Shown here: positions 40,729 through 48,821 of the stretch, one piece after another
Layout of the letters: every line of letters starts with the position of its first letter
Numbering within the stretch: position 1 is the stretch's first letter
Made by a program: the position numbers and the translations under genes
From: Streptomyces liliifuscus
GTDB lineage: Bacteria; Actinomycetota; Actinomycetes; Streptomycetales; Streptomycetaceae
Direction: 5' to 3'
Length of the DNA: 64,000 nucleotides
Assembly (NCBI RefSeq): GCF_016598615.1
Contig: NZ_CP066831.1
Coordinates: forward strand, 9,734,001 to 9,798,000
The notes under the pieces: generated by a model
The model's input: only the letters and a program-made list of their open reading frames with translations
What the model was told of the DNA's origin: nothing
The model's database searches: none

Positions 40729-41508
40729 TCAGACGGCGACGACCGTGACGCCCGCCTCCTCGAACCGCCGCACCATCTCCTCGCTCACCGCCACATCGGT
40801 GACCAGCGTGTTCACCGACTCGGCCGCGCAGATCCGGGCGAAGGCACGCTGTCCGAGCTTGCTGGAGTCGGCGGCCACGATGACACGCTCGGCCCGCTCG
40901 CAGAGCAAGCGGTTGATCGCGGCCTCCGCCTCGTCGGTCGCCGCCGCGCCATGGGCCACGTCGAGGGCGACCACGCCGAGGACGGCCACGTCCAGGGTGA
41001 TCTGGCCGAGCACGCCGTCGGCGAGGGGGCCGACGAGCTCGTACGACTGCGGGCGGGCGACGCCGCCGGTCAGCACGATCTTGAACTGGGGCCGCACCGC
41101 CAGCTCGTTGGCGATGTTGAGCGCGTTCGTGACGATCGTCAGGGCGGGCGAGCCGGACGCGAGATCACTGCGTACGGCCAGCGCGCGGGCCACCTCCGTG
41201 GTGGTCGTGCCACCGGTCAGGCCGACCGCCTCACCGGGCACGACGAGGTCGGCCACCGCCTTCGCGATGCGCTGCTTCTCGGAGGCGTGGCGGGCCGTCT
41301 TGTAGCGCAGCGGCAGCTCGTACGAGACGCCGTGCACGACCGCGCCGCCCCGGGTGCGTACGAGCATCTGCTGCTCGGCGAGCTGATCGAAGTCGCGCCG
41401 GATCGTGGCCGCCGACACCGACAGCTCGGCCGCCGCCTCCTCGACATCCAGCCGGCCCCGCTCCACGAGCAGCTCCAGCAGTGCCTGCCAGCGGGCGTCG
41501 CGCGACAT
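40729..41508 (-). CDS. DeoR-family transcriptional repressor
   Basis: Sugar-phosphate-responsive repressor of 259 residues. The N-terminal helix-turn-helix is LDVEEAAAELSVSAATIRRDFDQL; the C-terminal DeoRC sensor has GGTTTTEVARAL, VTNALNIANEL and ADSSKLGQRAF. ATG 41508 has GGAGG 6 nt upstream; a GTG at 41514 is in frame. It is divergent from the SIS-isomerase/aldolase genes, and an inverted repeat in the shared region overlaps their promoter, so it most likely represses them until a sugar phosphate binds. Confidence 0.9.
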   Translation of the reverse strand: MSRDARWQALLELLVERGRLDVEEAAAELSVSAATIRRDFDQLAEQQMLVRTRGGAVVHGVSYELPLRYKTARHASEKQRIAKAVADLVVPGEAVGLTGGTTTTEVARALAVRSDLASGSPALTIVTNALNIANELAVRPQFKIVLTGGVARPQSYELVGPLADGVLGQITLDVAVLGVVALDVAHGAAATDEAEAAINRLLCERAERVIVAADSSKLGQRAFARICAAESVNTLVTDVAVSEEMVRRFEEAGVTVVAV

Positions 41509-41687
41509 CCGCACCCTCCGTCCGTCGATCCGACCACCGATCGGCCCACCGGCCGGTCCTTGGACCGGTCCATGGATCTGATCTTTCGGTGACCCTAACG
41601 CAAGCCGTTCACCCGTGAATGCTTGATTGTGCTTGAAAGCTCGCTATATCTTGCAAGAACAATCATTCCAGCGGGGAGGTCGCGAAC
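41509..41687 (+). promoter_or_regulatory. Promoter and DeoR operator for isomerase/aldolase operon
   Basis: TGATTGTGCTTG (41624-41635) and CAAGAACAATCA (41654-41665) form an inverted repeat matching at 11 of 12 positions. A sigma-70-like promoter, TTGATT (41623-41628), 16-bp spacer, TATATC (41645-41650), lies between and within the arms. Repressor binding would block the promoter. The ribosome site GGGGAGG precedes GTG 41688. Confidence 0.7.
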
Positions 41688-42572
41688 GTGAGCCATGTCG
41701 AGAGCGAGCTGAAGAGCCAGCCCGAGTGCTGGGTGCGGGCCGCGGGGGAAGCCGCAGTCCACGGGGCCGTGCTGCCCGCCGCGGGGGAGCGGACAGCCGT
41801 CGTCGGCTGCGGCACGTCGTGGTTCATGGCCCAGGCCGTCGCGGCGCTGCGCGAGCAGGCGGGACAGGGCGAGACGGACGCCTTCGCCGCCTCCGAGTTC
41901 CCGCACGGCCGCTCGTACGACCGGGTGGTCGCCCTGACCCGCTCCGGCACCACCACAGAGGTGCTCGACCTGCTCGGCCGGCTGAAGGGGCATACACGCA
42001 CGGTCGCGATCACCGCGGATCCGCGAACTCCCGTGATGGAGGCGGCGGACGACGTGGTCGTGCTCGACTACGCCGATGAGAAGTCCGTGGTGCAGACGCG
42101 GTTCGCGACCACCGCGCTCACCCTGCTGCGGGCCCACCTCGGGCTGCACAGCGACGCCGTCGTCGCCGATGCCCGTACCGCGTTGGCGGAACCACTGCCC
42201 GAAGGGCTCGTCGACTGCACGCAGTTCACGTTCCTGGGGCGCGGCTGGAGCGTGGGGCTCGCCAACGAGGCCGGGCTCAAGATGCGCGAGGCCTCGCTCG
42301 CGTGGACCGAGGCCTACCCGGCGATGGAGTACCGGCACGGTCCGATCAGCGTGACCACCTCGGGAACCGCGACCTGGATGCTCGGCGAAGCACCCGAGGG
42401 GCTCGCCCAACAGGTGCGTGACACGGGCGCGTTGTGGGTCGGAGGCGGACTCGACCCGCTCGCCGAGCTCGTCCGCGCCCAGCGCCTCGCCGTGGCCGTC
42501 GCCGCCGCCCGGGGCCTCGATCCCGACCAGCCCCGCCACCTCACCCGCTCGGTCATCCTCACCACGCCCTGA
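41688..42572 (+). CDS. SIS-domain sugar isomerase/deaminase (AgaS/GlmS-isomerase-like)
   Basis: Cytoplasmic protein of 294 residues with two SIS domains. The first has VVGCGTSWFMAQAV and ALTRSGTTTEV; the second has FLGRGWSVGLANEAGLKMREASL and AYPAMEYRHGPISV, the latter matching the glucosamine-6-phosphate-type isomerase region. It probably isomerises or deaminates an amino-sugar or keto-sugar phosphate feeding the aldolase 11 bp downstream. GTG 41688 has GGGGAGG 8 nt upstream. AgaS-like galactosamine-6-phosphate deaminase/isomerase is the best family analogy. Confidence 0.82.
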   Translation: MSHVESELKSQPECWVRAAGEAAVHGAVLPAAGERTAVVGCGTSWFMAQAVAALREQAGQGETDAFAASEFPHGRSYDRVVALTRSGTTTEVLDLLGRLKGHTRTVAITADPRTPVMEAADDVVVLDYADEKSVVQTRFATTALTLLRAHLGLHSDAVVADARTALAEPLPEGLVDCTQFTFLGRGWSVGLANEAGLKMREASLAWTEAYPAMEYRHGPISVTTSGTATWMLGEAPEGLAQQVRDTGALWVGGGLDPLAELVRAQRLAVAVAAARGLDPDQPRHLTRSVILTTP

Positions 42573-42583
42573 AGGGGGAGCCC

Positions 42584-43441
42584 ATGCCTCTCGCAGCAGC
42601 CGGGGAGCTGGTCGCCGGGGCGGCCGCGTCCCGTACCGCCGTCGCGGCGTTCAACGTCATCACACTGGAACACGTCGAGGCCGTCGTCGCCGGGGCCGAG
42701 GTCGCTGACGCGCCCGTCATCCTCCAAGTCAGCGAGAACGCGGTGAAGTTCCGGGGCGGACGACTGCTCCCGCTGGCCCAGGCCGCGAGCGCCGCCGCCG
42801 AACACGCCTCCGTACCCGTCGCGTTGCACCTGGACCACGTCCAGAGCGACGAGCTGCTGCGACAGGCGGCAGGTGCCGGATTCAGCTCCGTCATGTACGA
42901 CGCCGCCCGTCTCCCGTACGCCGAGAACCTCGCGGCCACCCGGGCCGCCGCAGACTGGGCGCATGCCCAAGGGCTGTGGATCGAGGCCGAGTTGGGTGAG
43001 GTCGGCGGCAAGCCGGGCCAGCCACCGTTGGACGCCCACGCGGCGGGCGCCCGTACCGATCCGGCGGAGGCGCGCGCGTTCGTCGCCGAGTCCGGCGTGG
43101 ACGCCCTGGCCGTGGCCGTCGGCAGCACACACGCCATGACCACCCGCACCGCCGCCCTCGACCACGACCTCCTCAAGCGTCTCGCCGAGGCCCTCGACGT
43201 GCCGCTCGTGCTGCACGGCTCGTCCGGTGTGCCGGACGCCGAGCTGAGAGCGGCCGTCGCGGGCGGCATCACGAAGGTGAACGTCGGCACCGCGCTGAAC
43301 ATCGCGATGACCGGTGCGATCAGGGACTACCTCACCGCCCATCCCGAGGCGGTCGACTCACGCAAATACTTGACCGTGGGACGGGCGGCGATGGCGGAGA
43401 CGGTGACCCGGATCATCAGAGTTCTCGGCACCACGGACTGA
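42584..43441 (+). CDS. Class II fructose/tagatose-bisphosphate aldolase (GatY/KbaY-like)
   Basis: Zinc-dependent aldolase of 285 residues, cleaving a ketose (bis)phosphate to dihydroxyacetone phosphate and an aldehyde. Zinc-site histidines are in ALHLDHVQSD, VGSTHAM and VLHGSSGVPD; GITKVNVGTALN binds phosphate. The usual GTAHG motif is replaced by GSTHAM. It follows the SIS gene closely and is under the same DeoR control, which supports a tagatose-6-phosphate/amino-sugar type catabolic route. No kinase or transporter for the pathway is visible next to it. Confidence 0.88.
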   Translation: MPLAAAGELVAGAAASRTAVAAFNVITLEHVEAVVAGAEVADAPVILQVSENAVKFRGGRLLPLAQAASAAAEHASVPVALHLDHVQSDELLRQAAGAGFSSVMYDAARLPYAENLAATRAAADWAHAQGLWIEAELGEVGGKPGQPPLDAHAAGARTDPAEARAFVAESGVDALAVAVGSTHAMTTRTAALDHDLLKRLAEALDVPLVLHGSSGVPDAELRAAVAGGITKVNVGTALNIAMTGAIRDYLTAHPEAVDSRKYLTVGRAAMAETVTRIIRVLGTTD

Positions 43442-43447
43442 GGGCGC

Positions 43448-43750
43448 TCAGCCCGCAGCCACGCCCTCCGGTCCCACCGATCCCTCCGCGAGCTTCTCGA
43501 AGAAGAACTCGTGCTTGAGGAACGACACGTCGTACTCGCTCCCCGGGTACGGCGGGATCAACTGGGCCGCCTGGAACAGCCGCCAGCCGTCCCGCAGGGC
43601 GTCCACCCCGGACTTGTACGGGGGTTCGTCACTGTCCCCGGTGGTGGGCGACGTACGCCCAGTGCCGTCGTACACGGACCAGCCGACCACCGGCGAGTCC
43701 AGCGCCGACGTACCCAGATAGAGCACCAGAACCTGCTGACGGACCGTCAT
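43448..43750 (-). CDS. Small protein coupled to PhyH oxygenase, unknown function
   Basis: Protein of 100 residues that I do not recognise. It begins MTVRQQVLVLYLGTSALDSPVVGWSV, contains YDGTGRTSPTTGDSDEPPY and ends with KHEFFFEKLAEGSVGPEGVAAG. It has no signal peptide, membrane helix or cysteine pair. ATG 43750 overlaps the stop of the PhyH-like gene (ATGA), so the two are translated together and probably act together, perhaps as an accessory or partner subunit of the oxygenase. Confidence 0.7.
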   Translation of the reverse strand: MTVRQQVLVLYLGTSALDSPVVGWSVYDGTGRTSPTTGDSDEPPYKSGVDALRDGWRLFQAAQLIPPYPGSEYDVSFLKHEFFFEKLAEGSVGPEGVAAG

Positions 43751-44649
43751 GCGACCTCCTCCTGAGGACGGTTGGAGACACGGGTCACCCAGTGCTCCAG
43801 GTCGAAGGACTCGTCGCCGGTCAGCGACCGCCACAGCAGCACGCGGTTGTAGATCTCCAGCCGGCCGGTGGCGGGCTCGTACCAGGGGAAGGTCGTCATG
43901 AGCTCCTCGGCCACCCGGGGATCCTCGAGGTCCGAGGTGTCCCACAGCCGTCGCTGCCGCACTGCCGGATTGAAGCGGATCTTGAACATGTACCGCACCG
44001 CGTCGCTGTCGTTGCGCCGCCCGCCGTGCCAGAGGCCGTGGTGCAGAAACACCACGGTGCCGGCCGGGCAGACGAGCCGGGACTGGCCGAGCAGGTTCTG
44101 GTAGCGGCCGGTGTCCGTTTCGTTCGTACGCCGCAGATGGCTGCCCGGCACGCTGAGGGTGCCGCCCATGTCGAGGGTCACGTCCTGCGGGTAGTACATC
44201 AGCTGGACGTCGAAGGCATCGGTGCGGACGTCGATGATCGCGTCACCGTGCAGCGGCTGCGCCGACCCCTCGCGGGGATCGCGGACGTGCACCGCGTGGT
44301 GGTCGACGCGCGGGTGCGGGCCGACGAGGCTGCGCAGGGCCCCGGCCACGGCCGGGATGTCGAGGAGCCGCCGGGCGAAGGAGCCCTCGGGGTAGGCGTC
44401 CGCCACCGCGCTTCCGTAGGGCACACCCGGGACGCCCCGCCCCAGGAACCCGATCGCCTCGGCGTTCATCTCCGCCGGAACCACCGCGTCGAGGCGCAAC
44501 GAACCGTGAGCCACGAAATGCGCCATCCGCACCGAGCTCAACAGCGGAGCGACTCCCGAGCTCAGCAGCGGCGAGGCAGAGGGAGAGACAGAGGCAGAGG
44601 GAGGGGCAGGACGAGGGGGCGGCGGCGGGGGATGCTCAGGATTCGTCAT
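43747..44649 (-). CDS. PhyH-like Fe(II)/2-oxoglutarate oxygenase
   Basis: Predicted hydroxylase of 300 residues. The iron ligands are in PLHGDAI (HxD) and FLHHGLWHGG (distal His), and RYMFKIRFNP supplies a candidate 2OG-binding Arg. DMGGTLSVPGSHLRR is the usual strand pair in PhyH proteins. The first 40 residues are Pro/Ser-rich, so a start at ATG 44526 (MAHFVAHG) is a real alternative. It is divergent from an AraC regulator and coupled to a 100-residue protein. Its substrate is unknown. It shares only the fold with the oxygenase at 13439. Confidence 0.82.
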   Translation of the reverse strand: MTNPEHPPPPPPRPAPPSASVSPSASPLLSSGVAPLLSSVRMAHFVAHGSLRLDAVVPAEMNAEAIGFLGRGVPGVPYGSAVADAYPEGSFARRLLDIPAVAGALRSLVGPHPRVDHHAVHVRDPREGSAQPLHGDAIIDVRTDAFDVQLMYYPQDVTLDMGGTLSVPGSHLRRTNETDTGRYQNLLGQSRLVCPAGTVVFLHHGLWHGGRRNDSDAVRYMFKIRFNPAVRQRRLWDTSDLEDPRVAEELMTTFPWYEPATGRLEIYNRVLLWRSLTGDESFDLEHWVTRVSNRPQEEVA

Positions 44650-44720
44650 GCTCCGAACGTACGGAGCAGCGCCCGTCCCGCGCGTTGGCCCGTTTCACCA
44701 CCGCTGGTAGTTTTTCACCA
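44650..44720. promoter_or_regulatory. AraC-type direct repeats in divergent promoter
   Basis: TTTCACCA occurs at 44693-44700 and again at 44713-44720, a 20-bp spacing equal to two helical turns on one DNA face, the arrangement used by AraC-family regulators. The second copy ends on the A of the regulator's ATG, suggesting autoregulation and control of the PhyH pair. Confidence 0.55.
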
Positions 44721-45496
44721 TGCGGGAGACGCGGATCCACCTCGGGCAGCCGCCCGTCGTCGCCAACGCGGGCGTCGGCGTGCACGGCGTCGCGAGCCGT
44801 ACGGACGTCTTCCGGCTGCCGGAACTGTGGCAACTGCATCTGTACCAGTACGAGGCCGAGCTGACCGTCGACGGAACGGCGCACGTCATCCGTCCCGGCC
44901 GAGTCAGCCTCGTACCGCCTGGCACGACGGTCCGCTACCGCTACCGGGGCCGCTCGGAACACCTGTACGCGCATTTGCGCATCGCACCCGCGGGGCCGCC
45001 GCACACCGTGCCCGTGATGCAGGACGCCGGACCCGAACTCCCCATGCTGACCGGGCTGTTGCTCCAGGCGGTCGCCTCCGTACCGGGGGAGCCGGAGCGT
45101 ACCCGCGCCGAGATCTGGACCGCTCTGTGGCGCATCGCCCATCTCGCCCCGGCGGCCGAGCGGCCCGGACCGCATCCCGCCGTCACCGCCGCGATCGCCT
45201 TTGTCGAGGCGAACCTCGCCGCCCCGCTCACCGTGCCCGCCGTGGCCCACGCCGCGGGCGTCTCGCACAACCATCTGACCCGGCTCTTCCGCGCGACCAC
45301 GGGCGGCACCGTCGTCGCGTACATCCGGCGCCGCAGGCTCGACCGCGCCCACCACCTGCTGCGGGCCTCGACCCTGTCGATCCCGGCGGTCGCCGCGTCG
45401 GTCGGCATCCCCGACCTGCAAGCCTTCAACAAGGCATGCCGACGCGAACTGGGAGCGTCCCCGCGAGCGCTGCGCGGCGAGACGAGCGCTGCCTGA
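44720..45496 (+). CDS. AraC-family transcriptional regulator
   Basis: Regulator of 258 residues. An N-terminal cupin-like sensor (QLHLYQYEAELTVDGTAHVIRPGRVSLVPPGTTVRYRY) precedes the double helix-turn-helix (LTVPAVAHAAGVSHNHLTRLFRATTGGTVVAYIRRRRLDRAHHLL and the second HTH SIPAVAASVGI). ATG 44720 is 70 bp from the divergent PhyH-like gene, its most likely target. It has no ribosome site upstream, so a leaderless transcript is possible. Confidence 0.88.
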   Translation: MRETRIHLGQPPVVANAGVGVHGVASRTDVFRLPELWQLHLYQYEAELTVDGTAHVIRPGRVSLVPPGTTVRYRYRGRSEHLYAHLRIAPAGPPHTVPVMQDAGPELPMLTGLLLQAVASVPGEPERTRAEIWTALWRIAHLAPAAERPGPHPAVTAAIAFVEANLAAPLTVPAVAHAAGVSHNHLTRLFRATTGGTVVAYIRRRRLDRAHHLLRASTLSIPAVAASVGIPDLQAFNKACRRELGASPRALRGETSAA

Positions 45497-45523
45497 GTCC
45501 CGTCGGGCGCCGGCGAACGACCC

Positions 45524-46693
45524 TCAGGACTCCGCGGACTCCTTGACGGCCCTCAGAACCACGAACTTCGCGTCGCTGGCGACCAGTTGGCTGTTGCCGA
45601 AGAGGCGACGCAGCTTCACGTGGTAGCCGAGATGACGGTTGCCGACCACCCACAGCTCGCCACCCGGCCGCAGCGCACGGCGTGCCCCGGTGAACATCCG
45701 CCAGGCGGTGGCGTCGGACGTCGCCTGGTGCGAGTGGAAGGGCGGATTGTTCAGCACGAGGTCGACGCTCGCGTCCGGAACGCCCTCCAGCCCGTCGCCG
45801 ACGCGGAACTCCGCCTTGCCGTACTCCACCGTGTCATCGGTGTTCGCCCAGTACGTGGCCTCCGCCGAGGTCACCGCCTGGTACGACTCGTCCAGGAAGA
45901 GCGTCTCGGCCCGGGGGTGTGCCAGCGCCATCGCCGTACCGACGACTCCGTTGCCGCAGCCCAGGTCCACCACGCGCTCCGCCCCGCCCTCGTACGGCAG
46001 GTGCTGGAGGAAGAACCTGGTGCCGATGTCGAGGCGCTCGGCGCAGAAGACGCCCGCGTGGTTGACGACCGTACGGCCCGAGGCGGGACCGATTCCGTCG
46101 GGCAGCGTGTAGCTGTGCGGCCACGGGTTGGCCGGTCTGGTGATCCCCGGATTCGGCGTGCAGAAGATGAGCCGGGCCTTCTTCTCGGCCAGCGAGGTCC
46201 GGGTGGGACCGATGATCCGCTCGAACAGCTTCAGCGTGGAGGTGTGGATCTCCTTCACCATGCCGGTGCCGATGACGACCGTCCCCTCGTGCACGGCGGG
46301 CGCCAGGCGCAGCAGCTGGTCCTCCAGGAGCGCGAGGCTCTTCGGTACCCGCACCAGCAGCACGTCGACGCGGTCGACCGGCGGGTCCTGGGTGGTGAGG
46401 AGGCGTACGGAGTCCTGGTCCGCGCCGTTGCGCGCCAGGTTGGCGCGGGTCGCCTCACGGGTGAGGAACGAGTCGGTGATCTGCACCGGCCGATGCGCCC
46501 GCAGGGCCGTGGTGAGGGCGCCCCACCGGTCGCCGACCACGACCACCGTGCCGTCGAGTGCGTGGTCGCCGTCCGCGAGATGCTTCAGCAGATACTCGTC
46601 GGAGGCGTCCCACGCACGGAGCTGGTCACGGGAGTCCTCGGGGAAGCGGGCCAGCGTCAGCTCGGCCGAGGGGGTCGTCATACGGTCGGTCAT
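45524..46693 (-). CDS. RlmG/RsmC-like rRNA (guanine-N2-)methyltransferase
   Basis: Methyltransferase of 389 residues with two related domains, the length expected for RlmG, which modifies a guanine of 23S rRNA. The C-terminal catalytic domain has VVDLGCGNGVVGTAMALAHP (motif I), FLDESYQAVTSAEATY and the nucleic-acid N-methyltransferase motif LNNPPFHSH. The N-terminal domain is catalytically silent, as in RlmG and RsmC. ATG 46693 is preferred over ATG 46681. RsmC, acting on 16S rRNA, is the alternative assignment. It stands alone, divergent from the AlkB gene. Confidence 0.82.
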   Translation of the reverse strand: MTDRMTTPSAELTLARFPEDSRDQLRAWDASDEYLLKHLADGDHALDGTVVVVGDRWGALTTALRAHRPVQITDSFLTREATRANLARNGADQDSVRLLTTQDPPVDRVDVLLVRVPKSLALLEDQLLRLAPAVHEGTVVIGTGMVKEIHTSTLKLFERIIGPTRTSLAEKKARLIFCTPNPGITRPANPWPHSYTLPDGIGPASGRTVVNHAGVFCAERLDIGTRFFLQHLPYEGGAERVVDLGCGNGVVGTAMALAHPRAETLFLDESYQAVTSAEATYWANTDDTVEYGKAEFRVGDGLEGVPDASVDLVLNNPPFHSHQATSDATAWRMFTGARRALRPGGELWVVGNRHLGYHVKLRRLFGNSQLVASDAKFVVLRAVKESAES

Positions 46694-46767
46694 TGGGTCC
46701 AGGCTATCCGAGGTGCAGCTCAGAGGGTTTCCGCGTCCATCCGGGGCCGTGGGCGAGGATGGGAGCC

Positions 46768-47418
46768 ATGGACGCCGAGCTGTTTCCCCGTGCCCGTGCG
46801 ACGATCGCGCCGGGCGCCGTGCACCTGCCGGACTGGCTTTCCGCCGAGCGCCAGAGCGAGCTCCTCGACGCCTGCCGCGACTGGGCACGCCCGCCCGCGG
46901 GGCTGCGCACGGTCCGCACGCCGGGCGGCGGCACGATGACGTCCCGGCAGGTCTGCCTCGGCTGGCACTGGTACCCGTACGGGTATGCGCGCACGGTCGT
47001 CGACGGGGACGGGGCGCCGGTGAAGGAGTTTCCCGAGTGGCTGGGGGAGCTGGGCCGCCGCGCGGTCGTCGACGCGCTCGGCCCGGAGGCGGCCACGGCG
47101 GAGGCGCACGACATCGCCCTCATCAACTTCTACGACGCCGACGCCCGCATGGGCATGCACCGGGACAGCGACGAGAAGTCCGACGCTCCGGTGGTGTCGC
47201 TGAGCCTCGGCGACACCTGCGTCTTCCGCTTCGGCAACACCGAGTCGCGGACCCGCCCCTACACCGACGTGGAACTGCGCAGCGGCGACCTGTTCGTGTT
47301 CGGCGGCGCCGCCCGGCTCGCGTACCACGGGGTGCCGCGGGTGCACACGGGCACGGCACCGCCCGAGTTGGGCCTGACCGGCCGCCTGAACGTCACGCTG
47401 CGGGTGAGCGGCCTCTAG
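46768..47418 (+). CDS. alkB: AlkB-like Fe(II)/2OG DNA or RNA dealkylase
   Basis: Repair dioxygenase of 216 residues that removes methyl lesions from nucleic-acid bases. It contains MTSRQVCLGWHWYPYGYA, the iron ligands in MGMHRDSDE (HxD) and AYHGVPRV (distal His), and the 2OG-binding arginines in GRLNVTLRVSGL at the C-terminus. Length matches E. coli AlkB. ATG 46768 has GGGAG 5 nt upstream. It overlaps nothing and is followed by weak hairpins. A stand-alone repair gene. Confidence 0.88.
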   Translation: MDAELFPRARATIAPGAVHLPDWLSAERQSELLDACRDWARPPAGLRTVRTPGGGTMTSRQVCLGWHWYPYGYARTVVDGDGAPVKEFPEWLGELGRRAVVDALGPEAATAEAHDIALINFYDADARMGMHRDSDEKSDAPVVSLSLGDTCVFRFGNTESRTRPYTDVELRSGDLFVFGGAARLAYHGVPRVHTGTAPPELGLTGRLNVTLRVSGL

Positions 47419-47447
47419 GCCGGTGGGTTCAACCGGCTCGTCCGGTT
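47419..47447 (+). terminator. Alternative hairpins after the AlkB gene
   Basis: GCCGGT (47419-47424) can pair with ACCGGC (47432-47437), or AACCGG (47431-47436) with CCGGTT (47442-47447). The two stems exclude each other. They start right after the AlkB stop. Confidence 0.4.
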
Positions 47448-47502
47448 CGTTGAGGTCGTTGCCCTGGCCACGGGACGACCGGATCATGGGAGACTCGCCC
47501 TC

Positions 47503-48744
47503 ATGAGCGGCAATGCGGCCCCCAGAGCGGCGGGAGAAGGAAGCACCAGGACACGCCTGGACCGGGGGCGGGGTGCGCTCGGGCCCGCCCTGGAGCTCGT
47601 GCACACCGGACGCGCGCCCACGAGGGCCGTACTCACCGCCGAGCTCGGCGTCACACGAGCGACGGCAGGCGCGGTCGCCGCGGAACTCGAAGCGCTCGGA
47701 CTGATCCACGTCGACGCGCGCCCCGGCGCGGCCGCCGGCTCGCAGGGCCGCCCCTCGCACCGTCTCGAACTCGCCGAGGACGGCCCCGTGGCCCTCGCCG
47801 CCCAGGTGCACGCCGACGGCTTCCGCGCCGCCCTGGTCGGCCTCGGCGGCCGTCTCGTCGCGACCGCCCCCGGCTGCGAGACCGTCGACGCCGACCCGGC
47901 CAAGGTGCTCGGCTCCGTCGTCGAGGCGGGCGCCGAACTGCTCCGGGAGACGGGACGCCGCTGCGTGGGCGCGGGACTCGCCGTACCGTCGGCCGTCGCC
48001 GAACCCGAGGGCACCGCCCTCAACCCCCTCCACCTGGCCTGGCCCGCGGGCGCACCCGTACGGGAGATCTTCGCGGAGCGCGTCCGCGCGGCCGGGATCA
48101 CCGGACCGGCGTTCGCGGCCAACGACGTCAACCTCGCCGCGCTCGCCGAGCACCGGCACGGCGCGGGCCGCGGCTCCCGCGATCTGCTGTGCGTGGCGAC
48201 CGGGCACCGGGGGGTCGGCGGTGCGCTGGTCCTCGACGGGCGTCTGCACATGGGCAGTTCGGGGCTGGCGCTGGAAGTCGGACACCTCACCGTCAATCCG
48301 GAGGGGCGCCCCTGCCACTGCGGCAGCCGCGGCTGCCTGGACGTCGAGGCGGACCCGCTGGCGTTCCTGACAGCGGCGGGCCGCGACCCCGGCCCCGAGG
48401 TGTCGCTGCTCCAGCAGTCCAACGACCTGATCCGCGACCAGTACGCCGACCCGACCGTACGTACAGCGGTCGAGGCTCTGATCGACCGGCTGGGCCTGGG
48501 TCTCGCGGGCCTGGTCAACATCCTCAACCCGGACCGCATCATCCTCGGCGGACTGCACCGCACCCTCCTCGACGCGGACCCCGAGCGGCTGCGCGCGGTG
48601 GTGGCCGACCGGAGTCTGTGGGGGCAGAGCGGCGGCGTCCCGATCCTCGCCTGCACGCTGGACCACAACAGCCTGGTGGGAGCGGCCGAGTTGGCGTGGC
48701 AGCCGGTCCTCGACGACCCGATCGCGGCGCTGGCCCAGGTCTGA
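47503..48744 (+). CDS. ROK-family protein (NagC/XylR-type repressor)
   Basis: Protein of 413 residues with an N-terminal winged helix-turn-helix (TGRAPTRAVLTAELGVTRATAGAVAAELEALG) and a ROK sugar-kinase-like domain. The zinc motif is GHLTVNPEGRPCHCGSRGCLDVEA, with D where most have E after the GC. ATP-binding residues of kinases are not clearly present, so a sugar-responsive repressor is favoured. ATG 47503 is chosen by the start of the HTH. No adjacent sugar operon in the same orientation tells its ligand. Its 3' end carries a dispersed repeat. Confidence 0.87.
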   Translation: MSGNAAPRAAGEGSTRTRLDRGRGALGPALELVHTGRAPTRAVLTAELGVTRATAGAVAAELEALGLIHVDARPGAAAGSQGRPSHRLELAEDGPVALAAQVHADGFRAALVGLGGRLVATAPGCETVDADPAKVLGSVVEAGAELLRETGRRCVGAGLAVPSAVAEPEGTALNPLHLAWPAGAPVREIFAERVRAAGITGPAFAANDVNLAALAEHRHGAGRGSRDLLCVATGHRGVGGALVLDGRLHMGSSGLALEVGHLTVNPEGRPCHCGSRGCLDVEADPLAFLTAAGRDPGPEVSLLQQSNDLIRDQYADPTVRTAVEALIDRLGLGLAGLVNILNPDRIILGGLHRTLLDADPERLRAVVADRSLWGQSGGVPILACTLDHNSLVGAAELAWQPVLDDPIAALAQV

Positions 48745-48752
48745 GCCCTTTC

Positions 48753-48781
48753 GGGGCACGGGGAACTGCGCGATCAGCCAC
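48753..48781. repeat. Copy 1 of a dispersed Streptomyces-type repeat
   Basis: GGGGCACGGGGAACTGCGCG followed by ATCAGCCAC matches 27 of 29 bases of the reverse complement of 57620-57648. It lies between the stops of the convergent ROK and phosphotriesterase genes, and is preceded by a CCC-TTTC-GGG hairpin. I recall this sequence as common at gene ends in Streptomyces genomes. Confidence 0.75.
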
Positions 48782-48821
48782 AGTCGGTCCGCGGCCGAAG
48801 AACACCCTCGTAGCGGAACTC

